A stretch of 22,381 nt of DNA from Gemmatimonadales bacterium. Lineage in GTDB: Bacteria; Gemmatimonadota; Gemmatimonadetes; Gemmatimonadales; GWC2-71-9. Made by a program: the position numbers and the translations under genes. Shown here in pieces: positions 8,786 through 16,603 of this stretch. Within the stretch, counting starts at the first letter, position 1. Every line of letters starts with the position of its first letter. Under the pieces are notes generated by a model. It worked only from the letters and a program-made list of their open reading frames with translations. It did no database searches and was not told where the DNA came from. The stretch covers positions 1-22,381 of the forward strand of contig JACCSZ010000073.1 of NCBI GenBank assembly GCA_013812695.1, read 5' to 3'.

Positions 8786-9060
8786 TCGATCACGCTCGCC
8801 TTCAGCTCGGCCAGCTCCAGCTCGTACTCAGCGCCCATCTGTTCGAGCAGGCGGAGGGTCGCCTGCGCCTCGGCCTCGTCCACCTTGGAGAGCGCGAAGC
8901 CGACGTGAATGAGCACCCAATCGCCCGGGACCGCACCACCGTCATCGCCGTCGACCATGGCAATGTTCACCGTCCGCTGGACACCGGCCACGTTCACGCG
9001 GGCCAGGCGGTTCACTGGGTCGACGAGTTCCACGATCTGGCCCGGAATCGCGAGACACAT
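8782..9060 (-). CDS. hypC: Hydrogenase assembly chaperone HypC
   Basis: A 92-residue HypC starting with the diagnostic MCLAIPGQIVE. Cys2 is the residue that contacts HypD and the iron centre. The middle VNIAMVDGD and PGDWVLIHVGFALSKVDEAEA complete the family pattern. The annotated start is ATG 9060 because Cys2 must follow the initiator Met; a frame open to 9081 is not used. The C-terminal 20 residues are an acidic, helical tail. The ATG overlaps the stop of a possible small upstream ORF as TGATG. Confidence 0.96.
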   Translation of the reverse strand: MCLAIPGQIVELVDPVNRLARVNVAGVQRTVNIAMVDGDDGGAVPGDWVLIHVGFALSKVDEAEAQATLRLLEQMGAEYELELAELKASVIE

Positions 9061-9209
9061 CAGCGGCGCGCTCCTGCACACGGGTTAGCGATCGGATGCA
9101 CGGTACGCCACGCCATACCGGCCGTGTCCGGAGCGGCGCTCACGACAGACGCGGCGCTCACGACAGACAGTGTGCGGGAATTCGCCGACTCGCGGGCGTC
9201 GTAGTCCAT
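9060..9209 (-). CDS. Possible 49-codon leader ORF ahead of hypC
   Basis: ATG 9209 has GGAGGGAG 8 nt upstream, a better ribosome site than most genes here. The frame ends in a TGA that overlaps the hypC ATG (TGATG), so reading it would couple translation to hypC. The peptide starts MDYDARESANSR and contains the repeat SVVSAASVVSAA, produced by the 18-bp tandem repeat. It resembles no family I know. It may be a regulatory leader peptide or a chance frame. Confidence 0.4.
   Translation of the reverse strand: MDYDARESANSRTLSVVSAASVVSAAPDTAGMAWRTVHPIANPCAGARR
9133..9168. repeat. 18-bp tandem direct repeat, two copies
   Basis: gcggcgctcacgacagac occurs at 9133-9150 and again, identical, at 9151-9168. 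Because 18 is a multiple of three, the possible leader ORF stays open and gains six residues per copy. It could be a recent slippage duplication, or a pair of binding sites in the divergent control region between hypC and the HxlR gene. Confidence 0.85.
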
Positions 9210-9215
9210 AGTCCG

Positions 9216-9240
9216 GTCTCCCTCCGCTGCTGTCAAGCTT
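9216..9240 (-). promoter_or_regulatory. Candidate promoter/leader start for the hyp operon
   Basis: On the minus strand TTGACA is followed after 17 nt by GACTAT, a perfect -35 with a weak -10 (three of six matches). It lies just upstream of the leader ORF, overlapping its ribosome site and start, so transcription from it would begin inside that ORF. The overlap makes it either a promoter for hypC alone or a chance match. Confidence 0.3.
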
Positions 9241-9289
9241 TCGCCCGCCCGGTCCCGCGTGAAGCTGGCAACGGCCGGTATTTTCACGG

Positions 9290-9317
9290 TTGACATCCGG
9301 CTCCCAAGGCATACAGT
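9290..9317 (+). promoter_or_regulatory. Candidate sigma-70-type promoter of the HxlR/TonB/nik genes
   Basis: TTGACA (9290-9295) and TACAGT (9312-9317) are separated by 16 nt. The -35 is perfect and the -10 matches four of six bases. The predicted start near 9324 gives a leader of about 30 nt before ATG 9356. It lies in the divergent gap shared with the hyp operon, so the regulator could control both directions. Confidence 0.5.
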
Positions 9318-9355
9318 AGAGTAAACTGGTCGCCCGCAAAATTCTCAGAGCGTCG

Positions 9356-9721
9356 ATGCCCAACACTGCGGAAGAGAACGGAGCCTGCGGATGCGCCGAG
9401 CCCGGGACGCGCCAGCCGACTCACTGTTGTTGCGCGGTCGACGACCTGGTGCGCGCGATCGGGCGGAAGCACACGATGTCGATCCTCAACCGGATCGGCC
9501 TGGGCGCTGATGCGCATTTCACGGACATTCAGCGTGCCCTGGACCTCAGCTCGTCCACCCTCGCCCACAGCCTGGACGAGCTGTCGAGGATGGGTCTGGT
9601 CCACCGGCTCGTCATACCCGCCCGCCCTCCTTGCACCACATACTCGCTTACACCCGCAGGTCGGGTGCTGGTGGACCGGTTTCGGCCGCTGCTTGATCGC
9701 GTGCGCGAGGTGAGCTCCTGA
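9356..9721 (+). CDS. HxlR-family transcriptional regulator with N-terminal Cys cluster
   Basis: This 121-residue winged-helix protein has the HxlR pattern: VDDLVRAIGRKHTMSILNRI, FTDIQRALDLSSSTLAHSLDELSRMGLVHR, then PPCTTYSLTPAGRVLVD. HxlR proteins often sense thiol-reactive compounds through Cys near the N-terminus. Here the first 26 residues carry C11, C13, H23, C24, C25 and C26, a set that could bind metal. It is the first gene of the plus-strand nickel-type uptake operon and is divergent from hypC. I infer a metal- or redox-responsive switch of one or both operons. ATG 9356 has only a weak ribosome site. Confidence 0.8.
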   Translation: MPNTAEENGACGCAEPGTRQPTHCCCAVDDLVRAIGRKHTMSILNRIGLGADAHFTDIQRALDLSSSTLAHSLDELSRMGLVHRLVIPARPPCTTYSLTPAGRVLVDRFRPLLDRVREVSS

Positions 9722-9775
9722 CCTTGCGAAGCTTCGATGAGCACGGAAGCCGTTGTGTCCAGCATCTTCGAGAAA

Positions 9776-9804
9776 CCGAAGGAGCTTCGGCCCGCCGCAC
9801 GGGC
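9776..9804 (+). promoter_or_regulatory. Two adjoining hairpins in the leader of the TonB receptor gene
   Basis: CCGAAG-GAG-CTTCGG (9776-9790) is a perfect 6-bp hairpin. It is followed at once by GCCCG-CCGCA-CGGGC (9790-9804), with 5-bp arms. Both lie in the 164-bp gap between the regulator stop and ATG 9886. There is no T-run, so a simple terminator is unlikely. I see no cobalamin B12 box. They could be a transcript processing or attenuation element. Confidence 0.4.
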
Positions 9805-9885
9805 TCGATCCGCTCCCTGGACCGAAGCCCGCATCCGTCCCCAGGCGTTTCCCCGTGCTTCGCCAACCTTGACCCGGAGCGTGCG

Positions 9886-12210
9886 ATGGCGTGTTGGGCA
9901 AGTAAATACCGGTCCAAAGCTCGCGGGATCGCGGGTTCGCTGGGCGTGCTGGTCGCGATGCTCGCCTGGGCAGGTGGTTCTTCCTCTGCCGCGCAGGCGC
10001 AACAACCTGTCGAACTCTCCGGCACAGTCCGTGGTCCATCGGACACCCTGGTCGGTGGTGCGGCAGTCACCCTGATCAGCGACCAGACCGGGGAGGCCCG
10101 AACAGACACCACAGACCAGCGAGGTGCGTACCGCTTTTCCGGCCTGATGGCCGGTCGATACACCCTGCGCTCGACCGCTCCGGGGTTCCGCCAGCTGATC
10201 CGCCCGATCGCGGTCGGGGGTCGGGCCGCTCAAGTGATGAACCTGACCCTGGACGCGGCGGTCCTCCGGGAAGTGGTGGTCACCGCGACCCGCGCGGAGC
10301 AGGAGATCGCCAAGGTTCCCGCCGCCATCAACGTCATCACCAGAGACGAGATCCAACTGGGACGCGCCGCCACACATCTGGAAGAGTCGCTGCGGCGGAT
10401 CCCCGGCGTGCGAGTCGAGGACGAGTTGGGGGGCACGTCGCGCACCAGAATCATCATCCGGGGCGTGGGAACGCGAGCCAACAGCCCGGCAGGGTCCGGA
10501 GTGCGCGGGGTGAGGGTGCTCGTAGATGGCATTCCGAAGAACAACGGCGGCGGATCCGCGCAGGACCTGATCAATCTGGATCTCGAGTCCGCCGAGCGCA
10601 TCGAAGTGCTCAAGGGACCCTCGTCCGCCCTGTACGGCAACCAGTCGGGCGGCGTGGTCAACATCATCACCGAGGACGGGCGTCCCGGCGGTTTCTTCAA
10701 CTTCCGCCAGACGGTCGGGAGCTATGGGCTGTTTCGCGAACATCTCAAGTTCGGGGGAGAGAGCGACAAGCTCAACTACTTCGCGAGCGCCGTTCGCACG
10801 GATCAGGACGGCTACCGTGCGCAGTCGTACTACAACAACACCGGCTTCCAAGCCAAGCTGCGCTACAGCATCGATGCCAAGTCCAACCTGACTGCCCTCA
10901 TCGGGTTCGATCGCCAGTTCCAGAAGTCGCCAGGGCCGCTGACCGAGGCCCAGTTCGTTCAGGATCCTCGCCAGGCGGACTCCGCTTTTGCCGTCAACAA
11001 TGTGCGCTCGACGGTGGAGGAATTCCGGGTCGCCGCCATCTATCGCCGCGAGTTGTTCGGGCAGGATGCCCTGGAGGTCACCGGCTATTACATCCCCCGC
11101 CACCTGGGCCCGTTTCAGCAGATCGGGGTGCGCATTCCCCAGGACTTCACCAACCGGGGCGGAGGCGTGCGGTACCTCTACGCCGGCCCGCTCGGCCGAC
11201 TGGCCAACCGGCTCACCATTGGCGCGGAGTTTCAGAACACCCCGATCACCACGGGTATCTTCAACAGCACCACCGGCGCCGCCGCGGCCGAGCTGGAGGA
11301 GAACTCGGTCATCTTCGGCGCGTACATCCTGGAGGAGCTGAGCCTGCGAGACAATCTTCAGCTCACGCTCGCGGGGCGGTTCGACAACGTGCACTTCACG
11401 TCGGAGAATCTCACGCGGGCCACCCCGCCGTCCAGCCGCCTCTTTCAGAAGTTCACCCCGAAGGCGGGGATCACCTATCAGCCGGTCCGGGCGGTGTCGC
11501 TCTACGGGACCTACGGCAAGGGGTTCGAGGCGCCTGTCCTCGGCGAGCTCCGGACCCTGCCCGGCGGCGTATTCGGCTTCAACGCTGATCTGGAACCGCA
11601 GGTCTCGCACAACTACGAGGTGGGCGCGCGAGCGGAGCCGCTCCCCTGGCTCGCGTTCCAGGTGGCGGTGTTCCGCCAGGATGTCCGCGACTTCATCAGT
11701 CCCTTCGGCACCTTCCCCAACAATTCCTTCCAGAACGTGGGGAAGGTGAAGCAGTTCGGGGTAGAGCTTGGCTCCCAGGTCGAGGTGCTCTCCCGGCTCA
11801 CGCTCGGCCTGGCGTATACCTTCTCGGACTTCACCTTCGATGAATTCGATAACGGCGTCGCGAACTTCACCGGGAACGAGTTGCCCGGCGTGCCGCGTCA
11901 CATCTTCTACGGCGAGTTGCGGTATCGCGACCGGAGCGGGATGTTCGGCGCGGTCGAGCTGCAGTCGTCTACGCGGCTCCAGGCGAACGATGCCAACACG
12001 GCCAGCACGCCGCCGTACACGGTGGCCAACGCCCGCATCGGGTACGAATGGGACAACGGCAGCGGCTTCCGGCTGTCGCCGTTTCTCGGTGTCAACAATC
12101 TCGCTGACAAGCAGTACTCCTCGTTCGCGCTGATCAACGACGCACGCAACCGGTTCTTCAACCCGCTGCCCGGCCTCAGCGCGTATGGCGGCCTCGGCGT
12201 GACGTTCTGA
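9886..12210 (+). CDS. TonB-dependent outer-membrane receptor with carboxypeptidase-regulatory-like N-domain
   Basis: A 774-residue outer-membrane receptor. A signal peptide (hydrophobic about 18-38, ending near AAQAQQ) is followed by a carboxypeptidase-regulatory-like domain (about 42-125: VELSGTVRGPSDTLVGGAAVTL, GAYRFSGLMAGRYTLRS). The TonB box LREVVVTATR lies at 127-136, then the plug (about 140-250: SLRRIPGVRVED, IEVLKGPSSALYGNQSGGVVNI) and a beta-barrel ending in an aromatic residue (VTF). ATG 9886 has GGAG 7 nt upstream; the frame is open to 9724, but the added residues would precede the signal peptide. It lies seven bases before a NikA-type gene and probably admits a nickel chelate (inference). 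Confidence 0.92.
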   Translation: MACWASKYRSKARGIAGSLGVLVAMLAWAGGSSSAAQAQQPVELSGTVRGPSDTLVGGAAVTLISDQTGEARTDTTDQRGAYRFSGLMAGRYTLRSTAPGFRQLIRPIAVGGRAAQVMNLTLDAAVLREVVVTATRAEQEIAKVPAAINVITRDEIQLGRAATHLEESLRRIPGVRVEDELGGTSRTRIIIRGVGTRANSPAGSGVRGVRVLVDGIPKNNGGGSAQDLINLDLESAERIEVLKGPSSALYGNQSGGVVNIITEDGRPGGFFNFRQTVGSYGLFREHLKFGGESDKLNYFASAVRTDQDGYRAQSYYNNTGFQAKLRYSIDAKSNLTALIGFDRQFQKSPGPLTEAQFVQDPRQADSAFAVNNVRSTVEEFRVAAIYRRELFGQDALEVTGYYIPRHLGPFQQIGVRIPQDFTNRGGGVRYLYAGPLGRLANRLTIGAEFQNTPITTGIFNSTTGAAAAELEENSVIFGAYILEELSLRDNLQLTLAGRFDNVHFTSENLTRATPPSSRLFQKFTPKAGITYQPVRAVSLYGTYGKGFEAPVLGELRTLPGGVFGFNADLEPQVSHNYEVGARAEPLPWLAFQVAVFRQDVRDFISPFGTFPNNSFQNVGKVKQFGVELGSQVEVLSRLTLGLAYTFSDFTFDEFDNGVANFTGNELPGVPRHIFYGELRYRDRSGMFGAVELQSSTRLQANDANTASTPPYTVANARIGYEWDNGSGFRLSPFLGVNNLADKQYSSFALINDARNRFFNPLPGLSAYGGLGVTF

Positions 12211-12217
12211 TCCTACC

Positions 12218-13765
12218 GTGAGAAGGCTCGCCTTCGTCGTTGCGCTCGGCGCCGCCGCTTGCGTGGGTGGGCCCGAGCGGGGGCCCGCGGCGGGCGGCCG
12301 GGAGCTCGTCGTCGGCGCCGGAGCGGATGCCACCCCCTCCGGCGCCTTTCAGGCCCGACTGGGCGTGTATCCGCTCAACACGAACGTCGCCGAGCCCCTG
12401 GTCCAGCTCACCTCCGATTTCCACGTCCAACCGCTCCTGGCAACGCGGTGGGAGTATCGCGGGGCCAACACCTGGCGGTTCTTCCTGCGACCGGGCGTCC
12501 GGTTCCATGACGGCCAGGTGCTTACCAGCCGCGCGGTGAAGGAATCCCTGCTGCAGGTGGTGAATGCCCGGCAGGGATACAGCTTTCTGGATGAGCACTC
12601 GTTTCGCCTCCCGAACGACACCACCGTCGAGATCACCCCTACGGAGCCGAACCTCCGACTGCCCGAGCAACTGGTCCACCCGAACTACAGCATCTTTGCC
12701 CCCGGTACCAACCCCGGCGTTCGGCCGGTCGGCACAGGGCCGTTCCGGTTCATCGCGTACCGTCCGAACGATCGCATCCGCGTCGCTCGGAATGATTCCT
12801 ATTGGGGAGAGCGGGCCATTCTCGACCGGATCACCTTCCGGTTCTTCCCGGACGCGACCACCCGGGTGCTGGCGCTGACGGCCGGCGAGGTGGACCTGAT
12901 CGTGGACCTGCCCCGAGAGCAGGTCGGCACGATCGTCCGCCGGCCCGACTTGCGGGTGGCGCGCGCGTCCCCGGGCCTGATCCTCGCCCTGCAGGTCAAC
13001 AGCCACGGACGAGAGCCGCATGGTCTCCTGGCCGACCGGCGCCTCCGGCATGCCATCGGTCTCGCGATCGACCGCGGCGGTCTCGTCCGCCAGGTGTGGG
13101 GCGGTGAGGCCGACACGGTTCAGAACATGACCGTGCCGCAGGTGCTCGGCGCCTTCGCCGATAGTGTTCGGGGGTTTCCCTTCGACCCACGAGCGGCGGC
13201 CGACGTGCTGGAGCGGGCGGGCTGGACGCGCGGGCCTGCCGGAATACGGGTCAAGGGAGGCCGCCCCCTTCGGCTGACGCTGCTGGCGAATCCCGAGACC
13301 GATATGGGGACGGCGGAGTTCGTTCAGGCCGAGCTCCGCCGGGTGGGCATGGATGTCACCTGGCTTAAGCTCCCCGACCTGGGTTCCTACGCCGCCCGGC
13401 TGGCCCGGGGCGAGTTCGACCTCAACCTCTCGGTGTCGAACCAGAACGATGCGAACCCACTGTTCCTGCCGGCGCTCATCTACCATTCGAGATCGACCAG
13501 GCCGTTCGCCCGATGGCACCTCGCGGGTGCGCGCTTCGACCAGGTCGTGGACTCAGGCATGCGGGTGGCCGATCCCGTCCAGGCCCGGCACCTGGCAGCC
13601 CGCGCAATCCACTTAGCCGTGGATGAGGAGGCGGTACTCATCCCCATCGCCGCGCTCTACCGGCTCTATGGCATGAAGCGCACAATCGGAGGTTTCCTCC
13701 CCCACCCCTCGCAGACCAACCAGTCGTGGAGCGGCGTGACGGTGGAGGCCACCGCCGCGCCTTGA
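12218..13765 (+). CDS. ABC transporter substrate-binding lipoprotein, NikA/DppA family (SBP family 5)
   Basis: A 515-residue extracytoplasmic binding protein. It has a short signal and a possible lipobox Cys (AAAC, C15). Family-5 landmarks include LATRWEY...TWRFFLRPGVRFHDGQVLTSRAVKES, VGTGPFRFIAYRPNDRIRVARNDSYWG, and LRHAIGLAIDRGGLVRQVWGG. The family binds peptides or nickel complexes. Placement between a TonB receptor and hydrogenase genes favours nickel, but peptides remain possible. The start is GTG 12218, only 7 nt after the receptor stop and without a clear ribosome site, so coupling is likely. Its stop overlaps the next start as TTGA. Confidence 0.88.
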   Translation: MRRLAFVVALGAAACVGGPERGPAAGGRELVVGAGADATPSGAFQARLGVYPLNTNVAEPLVQLTSDFHVQPLLATRWEYRGANTWRFFLRPGVRFHDGQVLTSRAVKESLLQVVNARQGYSFLDEHSFRLPNDTTVEITPTEPNLRLPEQLVHPNYSIFAPGTNPGVRPVGTGPFRFIAYRPNDRIRVARNDSYWGERAILDRITFRFFPDATTRVLALTAGEVDLIVDLPREQVGTIVRRPDLRVARASPGLILALQVNSHGREPHGLLADRRLRHAIGLAIDRGGLVRQVWGGEADTVQNMTVPQVLGAFADSVRGFPFDPRAAADVLERAGWTRGPAGIRVKGGRPLRLTLLANPETDMGTAEFVQAELRRVGMDVTWLKLPDLGSYAARLARGEFDLNLSVSNQNDANPLFLPALIYHSRSTRPFARWHLAGARFDQVVDSGMRVADPVQARHLAARAIHLAVDEEAVLIPIAALYRLYGMKRTIGGFLPHPSQTNQSWSGVTVEATAAP

Positions 13766-14718
13766 CGCGCTATCTGCTCGCTCGCTTCGCCTCCACGGTT
13801 CCGGTCTGGGTGGGCATCTCGCTGCTCGCGTTCGGACTGAGCGCCCTCACGCCCGGTGATCCCGCCACCATCATCCTGCTTCGCCAGACCGGTGAGCCGC
13901 CAAGCGTCGAGGCGGTGCGCATCGTTCGCCGGCAGCTGCGACTCGACGACCCCTTCCCCGCACGCTATGGCCGCTGGTTGCTCCGAGCGGTCCAGGGCGA
14001 TCTTGGGCAGTCGTACCGCACCGGGGAGCCGGTCCTGGCCAGCCTGGCCTCGCGCTTTCCCCGCACGTTGGCCATTGCGGCAACGGCGATGGCGATGGCC
14101 CTGGCGGTCTCGCTGCCGCTTGGCGTGGCCACCGCGATGTTCCGGGGGTCGGGCCTCGACCATGGCGTCCGCATCGCCACCCTCCTCGTGGCTTCGCTCC
14201 CAAGTTTCTGGCTGGGCTATCTCCTGATTCTCCTGTTCGCCGTGTGGCTTCATGCCCTGCCCGTGGCTGGCTCGGGGACCGCGCGACATCTCGTCCTCCC
14301 GGCTTTGACCCTGGCGGTCGGCGTGGGCGCCGGGTTTTCCAGGCTGATCCGTGCCGCCCTGCTGGAGGAACTGTGGCAGGGGTATACCCGGACGGCGAGG
14401 GCCAGGGGAGTGAGGGAGATTCTGGTGATCTTGCGCCACTGCCTCCGGAACGCTTCGATCGGCCTGACGACGGTGGCCGCGTTGCGCTTCGGGCACCTGC
14501 TGGCGGGCGCGGTGATCGTCGAAACGGTCTTCGCCTGGCCGGGGATCGGCAGCTTCATGGTGGATGCGATCTACGACCGGGACTACCCGGTCATCCAGGG
14601 CTTCGTCCTGTTCACCGGCACGGTGTTCCTGGCGCTGAGCCTCCTCGCAGATCTGGCCTACAGTTGGCTCGATCCGCGGATCCGGCTGACACGGGGTGGC
14701 GGCGATGCCGTGGCCTGA
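13762..14718 (+). CDS. ABC transporter permease, NikB/DppB family
   Basis: A 318-residue permease with about six membrane helices: an N-terminal helix (VPVWVGISLLAFGLSALTPGDP), a periplasmic loop ending GRWLLRAVQGDLGQSYRTGEPV, and the ATPase-contact loop (EAA motif) around LLEELWQGYTRTARARGVREILVILRHCLRNA. It ends with the usual VFAWPGIGSFMVDAIYDRDYPVIQG. The TTG start at 13762 overlaps the preceding TGA (TTGA) and gives the family's usual length; GTG 13726 would add 12 residues. It pairs with the next permease. Confidence 0.9.
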   Translation: MTRYLLARFASTVPVWVGISLLAFGLSALTPGDPATIILLRQTGEPPSVEAVRIVRRQLRLDDPFPARYGRWLLRAVQGDLGQSYRTGEPVLASLASRFPRTLAIAATAMAMALAVSLPLGVATAMFRGSGLDHGVRIATLLVASLPSFWLGYLLILLFAVWLHALPVAGSGTARHLVLPALTLAVGVGAGFSRLIRAALLEELWQGYTRTARARGVREILVILRHCLRNASIGLTTVAALRFGHLLAGAVIVETVFAWPGIGSFMVDAIYDRDYPVIQGFVLFTGTVFLALSLLADLAYSWLDPRIRLTRGGGDAVA

Positions 14719-15538
14719 CCGACGTTCACGGTCCCGGAGCCGGTTGGTGGGCCTGGCGATCCTCGGCTTCCTGACACTCCTGCTCCTCACAGCACCGGTG
14801 ATCGCCCCTCATGACCCCGCGGCGGTCGATCCCGACCACCGCCTCGAGGGCCCCACCTCCACGTTCCCGCTGGGCACCGACCACCTGGGCCGCTGCCTGT
14901 TGAGCCGCCTGCTTCACGGGGCACGGTGGTCCTTGGGAATGGCGGCCGTTGCCTCACTGGTCATTCTGGTGATTGGAACATCCGTGGGAGGTGTGGCCGG
15001 CTACTACCGCGGGCCGCTAGACGCGGTGCTCATGCGGGTGGTGGACGTGCTGCTCGCCTTTCCCTCGCTGATTCCCGCCATGGCCATTGCCGGTGTGCTG
15101 GGGCCCGGGCTGGCCCACGTCCTCGTGGCGATCGTGGCGGTGTGGTGGGCGGGCTACGCGCGGCTGGTCCGAGGGCTGGTGCTCTCGGTGCGGGAACGAC
15201 CTTTCGTCGACGCGGCGAGGGCGCTGGGAGCGCGGGATGGCGGGATTCTCCGGCGCCACATCCTGCCCAACGTCCTGCCGCCGGTGCTCGTGCTGGCGAG
15301 CGTGGAAACGGGCACCCTGATCCTGGCGATGGCCAGCCTCAGCTTCCTGGGCCTCGGCGCACAGCCACCCACGCCGGAGTGGGGCGCGATGCTGAACGAC
15401 GGGCGCGGCTTTCTGCTGACCGCACCTCAGTTGATGATCTACCCCGGGCTCGCGATCAGCCTCGCGGTCGTGGGGTTCAACCTCGTCGGGGAGGCGTTCC
15501 CCGACTACCTGGATCCGCACTTGACCCGCATGCGGTGA
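14705..15538 (+). CDS. ABC transporter permease, NikC/DppC family
   Basis: A 277-residue permease with about six helices. It has the NikC/DppC features HPL-like N-terminus (FPLGTDHLGRCLLSRLLHGAR), ATPase-contact loop VRERPFVDAARALGARDGGILRRHILPNVLPPVLVLAS, and C-terminal SFLGLGAQPPTPEWGAMLNDGR plus GFNLVGEAFPDYLDP. ATG 14705 has GGGGTGG about 6 nt upstream; GTG 14696 lies in the same frame but has no such site. It overlaps the previous gene by 14 bp. No intact ATPase gene follows in this window. Confidence 0.9.
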   Translation: MPWPDRRSRSRSRLVGLAILGFLTLLLLTAPVIAPHDPAAVDPDHRLEGPTSTFPLGTDHLGRCLLSRLLHGARWSLGMAAVASLVILVIGTSVGGVAGYYRGPLDAVLMRVVDVLLAFPSLIPAMAIAGVLGPGLAHVLVAIVAVWWAGYARLVRGLVLSVRERPFVDAARALGARDGGILRRHILPNVLPPVLVLASVETGTLILAMASLSFLGLGAQPPTPEWGAMLNDGRGFLLTAPQLMIYPGLAISLAVVGFNLVGEAFPDYLDPHLTRMR

Positions 15539-15590
15539 GCAGATTGGCGCGCCTCCGCGACCTGTCGGTGCGAAGTGCGAGCGGGGTGAC
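15535..15590 (+). pseudogene. Probable remnant of a NikD/DppD-type ABC ATPase start
   Basis: GTG 15535 overlaps the permease stop as GTGA, the standard junction in this operon. The first codons read VSRLARLRDLSVRSASG, which resembles the N-terminus of transporter ATPases (typically xLxVRDLSVRF). After about 18 codons the similarity is lost. No Walker A motif follows, although the frame is open to 15774, running through the hairpin. I read this as a truncated ATPase gene, cut off at roughly 15590. The resemblance is short, so chance is possible. Confidence 0.45.
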
Positions 15591-15637
15591 CAACGCGGCT
15601 GAGGCTGATGCGGGCTACGGGTGGAAGAGCGGCAGCG

Positions 15638-15669
15638 CCCTGAGCCCTGGGCGAAGCCAGGGCTCAGGG
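15638..15669. terminator. Strong hairpin between convergent operons
   Basis: Two perfect 13-bp arms, CCCTGAGCCCTGG and CCAGGGCTCAGGG, flank the loop GCGAAG. It lies between the end of the plus-strand transporter genes and the end of the minus-strand hydrogenase operon. A bidirectional terminator is the simplest reading, although there is no T-run. A dispersed repeat element is an alternative. Confidence 0.65.
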
Positions 15670-15686
15670 GGGACTGACACCGTAAA

Positions 15687-16517
15687 TCAACCCCCGCCGA
15701 CGGCGCCAAACGCCGTGGAACCAGTGGGGCGCAGGCCCGCGCTCCCACGCACGCCCACGGGAACAGCCCGGTAGGCGACCGCGAACCCGTACAGGATGAG
15801 CCCGGTCCCGAGGACGTAAATACCGAACTTGGCGATAGCCTGCAGGTCCGCCCCGCCCGGTGCCCACGGCCCCGTGAGCTTGAGCAGGTCCGGCGCATAC
15901 TGGACGACGACGCCGCCTATCGGGGCCCAGATCGCCGCTCGCATCCCACCCAGGCGGCAGAGGCCGGCGGCCACGATGGCGACGCCAAGCCAGAAAAGAA
16001 ACGGGCTCGCCTGCATGAATGCCGAGCTCGCGCCGGCGGTGACGGCCATCCCCGCCACCGCACCGGCGACCATGCAGCAGTTGCATCCCGTCGCGAGCGC
16101 AGCCCCACCGATGGCAGCCCCGGCGGCGGCGGGATCTCGCGACGGGAACGCGCGCCAGAAGGCGTAGCCGAGCATGGCTGCGACAACCACATACAGTGCC
16201 CCGCCAGCCATCTGCGACGCATTCCAGGGCACGAGCTTGGTGGTCATGACCGTGGGCGGGGTCAGCGTGGCCGCCACTGCCAGCACGCCGAACGCGGCGG
16301 CCGCGATGTAGGCGGACGGTCGGGCGATCCGCCACAGACCGCCGAGGATCAGCGCAGCTCCCACCCCGAGGAAGAGGGGATGGATGAATCGCGAGGTTGC
16401 TCCGATCCCGGCTAGCGCGACGAGCTGAGCGGTCCCCACCGAGGCGCCGCAGGCGCACGACATGACGATGGCGGTACCGCCGAGGGCGGACTGCGTTGGC
16501 GTGAGTGCACGGAGCAT
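15687..16517 (-). CDS. Multi-spanning membrane protein with Cys motifs, unknown function
   Basis: I do not recognise this family with confidence. The 276 residues hold about eight hydrophobic helices. Two Cys groups stand out: C21-A-C23-G just after the start of the first helix, and C145-N-C147-C148 at the beginning of a mid-protein helix. Paired Cys at helix ends recall mercury-type metal transporters (MerT/MerC), but I see no further match. ATG 16517 has a modest AGG 8 nt upstream. It is the last gene on the hydrogenase strand, 86 bp after the selenocysteine-type ATPase gene, and before the hairpin at 15638-15669. A role in moving metal or thiol equivalents would be inference. Confidence 0.7.
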   Translation of the reverse strand: MLRALTPTQSALGGTAIVMSCACGASVGTAQLVALAGIGATSRFIHPLFLGVGAALILGGLWRIARPSAYIAAAAFGVLAVAATLTPPTVMTTKLVPWNASQMAGGALYVVVAAMLGYAFWRAFPSRDPAAAGAAIGGAALATGCNCCMVAGAVAGMAVTAGASSAFMQASPFLFWLGVAIVAAGLCRLGGMRAAIWAPIGGVVVQYAPDLLKLTGPWAPGGADLQAIAKFGIYVLGTGLILYGFAVAYRAVPVGVRGSAGLRPTGSTAFGAVGGG

Positions 16518-16527
16518 AGTATGACCT

Positions 16528-16581
16528 GTGCCAGCGAAAGGGGTCTGTATTGACCATCATCGGCCGGAGGCCGGCTGGCAC
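16528..16581. repeat. 8-bp inverted repeat with internal hairpin in an 86-bp gap
   Basis: GTGCCAGC (16528-16535) and GCTGGCAC (16574-16581) are exact reverse complements 38 nt apart. Within them GCCGG-AGG-CCGGC (16563-16575) forms another short hairpin that competes with one arm. This sits between the ATPase gene and the Cys-containing membrane protein gene. It may be an operator pair or a switching RNA structure. Confidence 0.45.
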
Positions 16582-16603
16582 ATGACGGAGGGTTCGAGCG
16601 GGA

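Noticed and set aside
9722..9885. Cobalamin or NiCo riboswitch before the TonB receptor gene
   Set aside because: I found only two short hairpins, no B12 box and no conserved four-way junction pattern.
9529..12333. 934-codon open frame on the minus strand
   Set aside because: It is antisense to the TonB receptor and binding protein genes, has low-complexity Arg/Glu-rich sequence and no family motifs. Long antisense frames are expected at this GC content.
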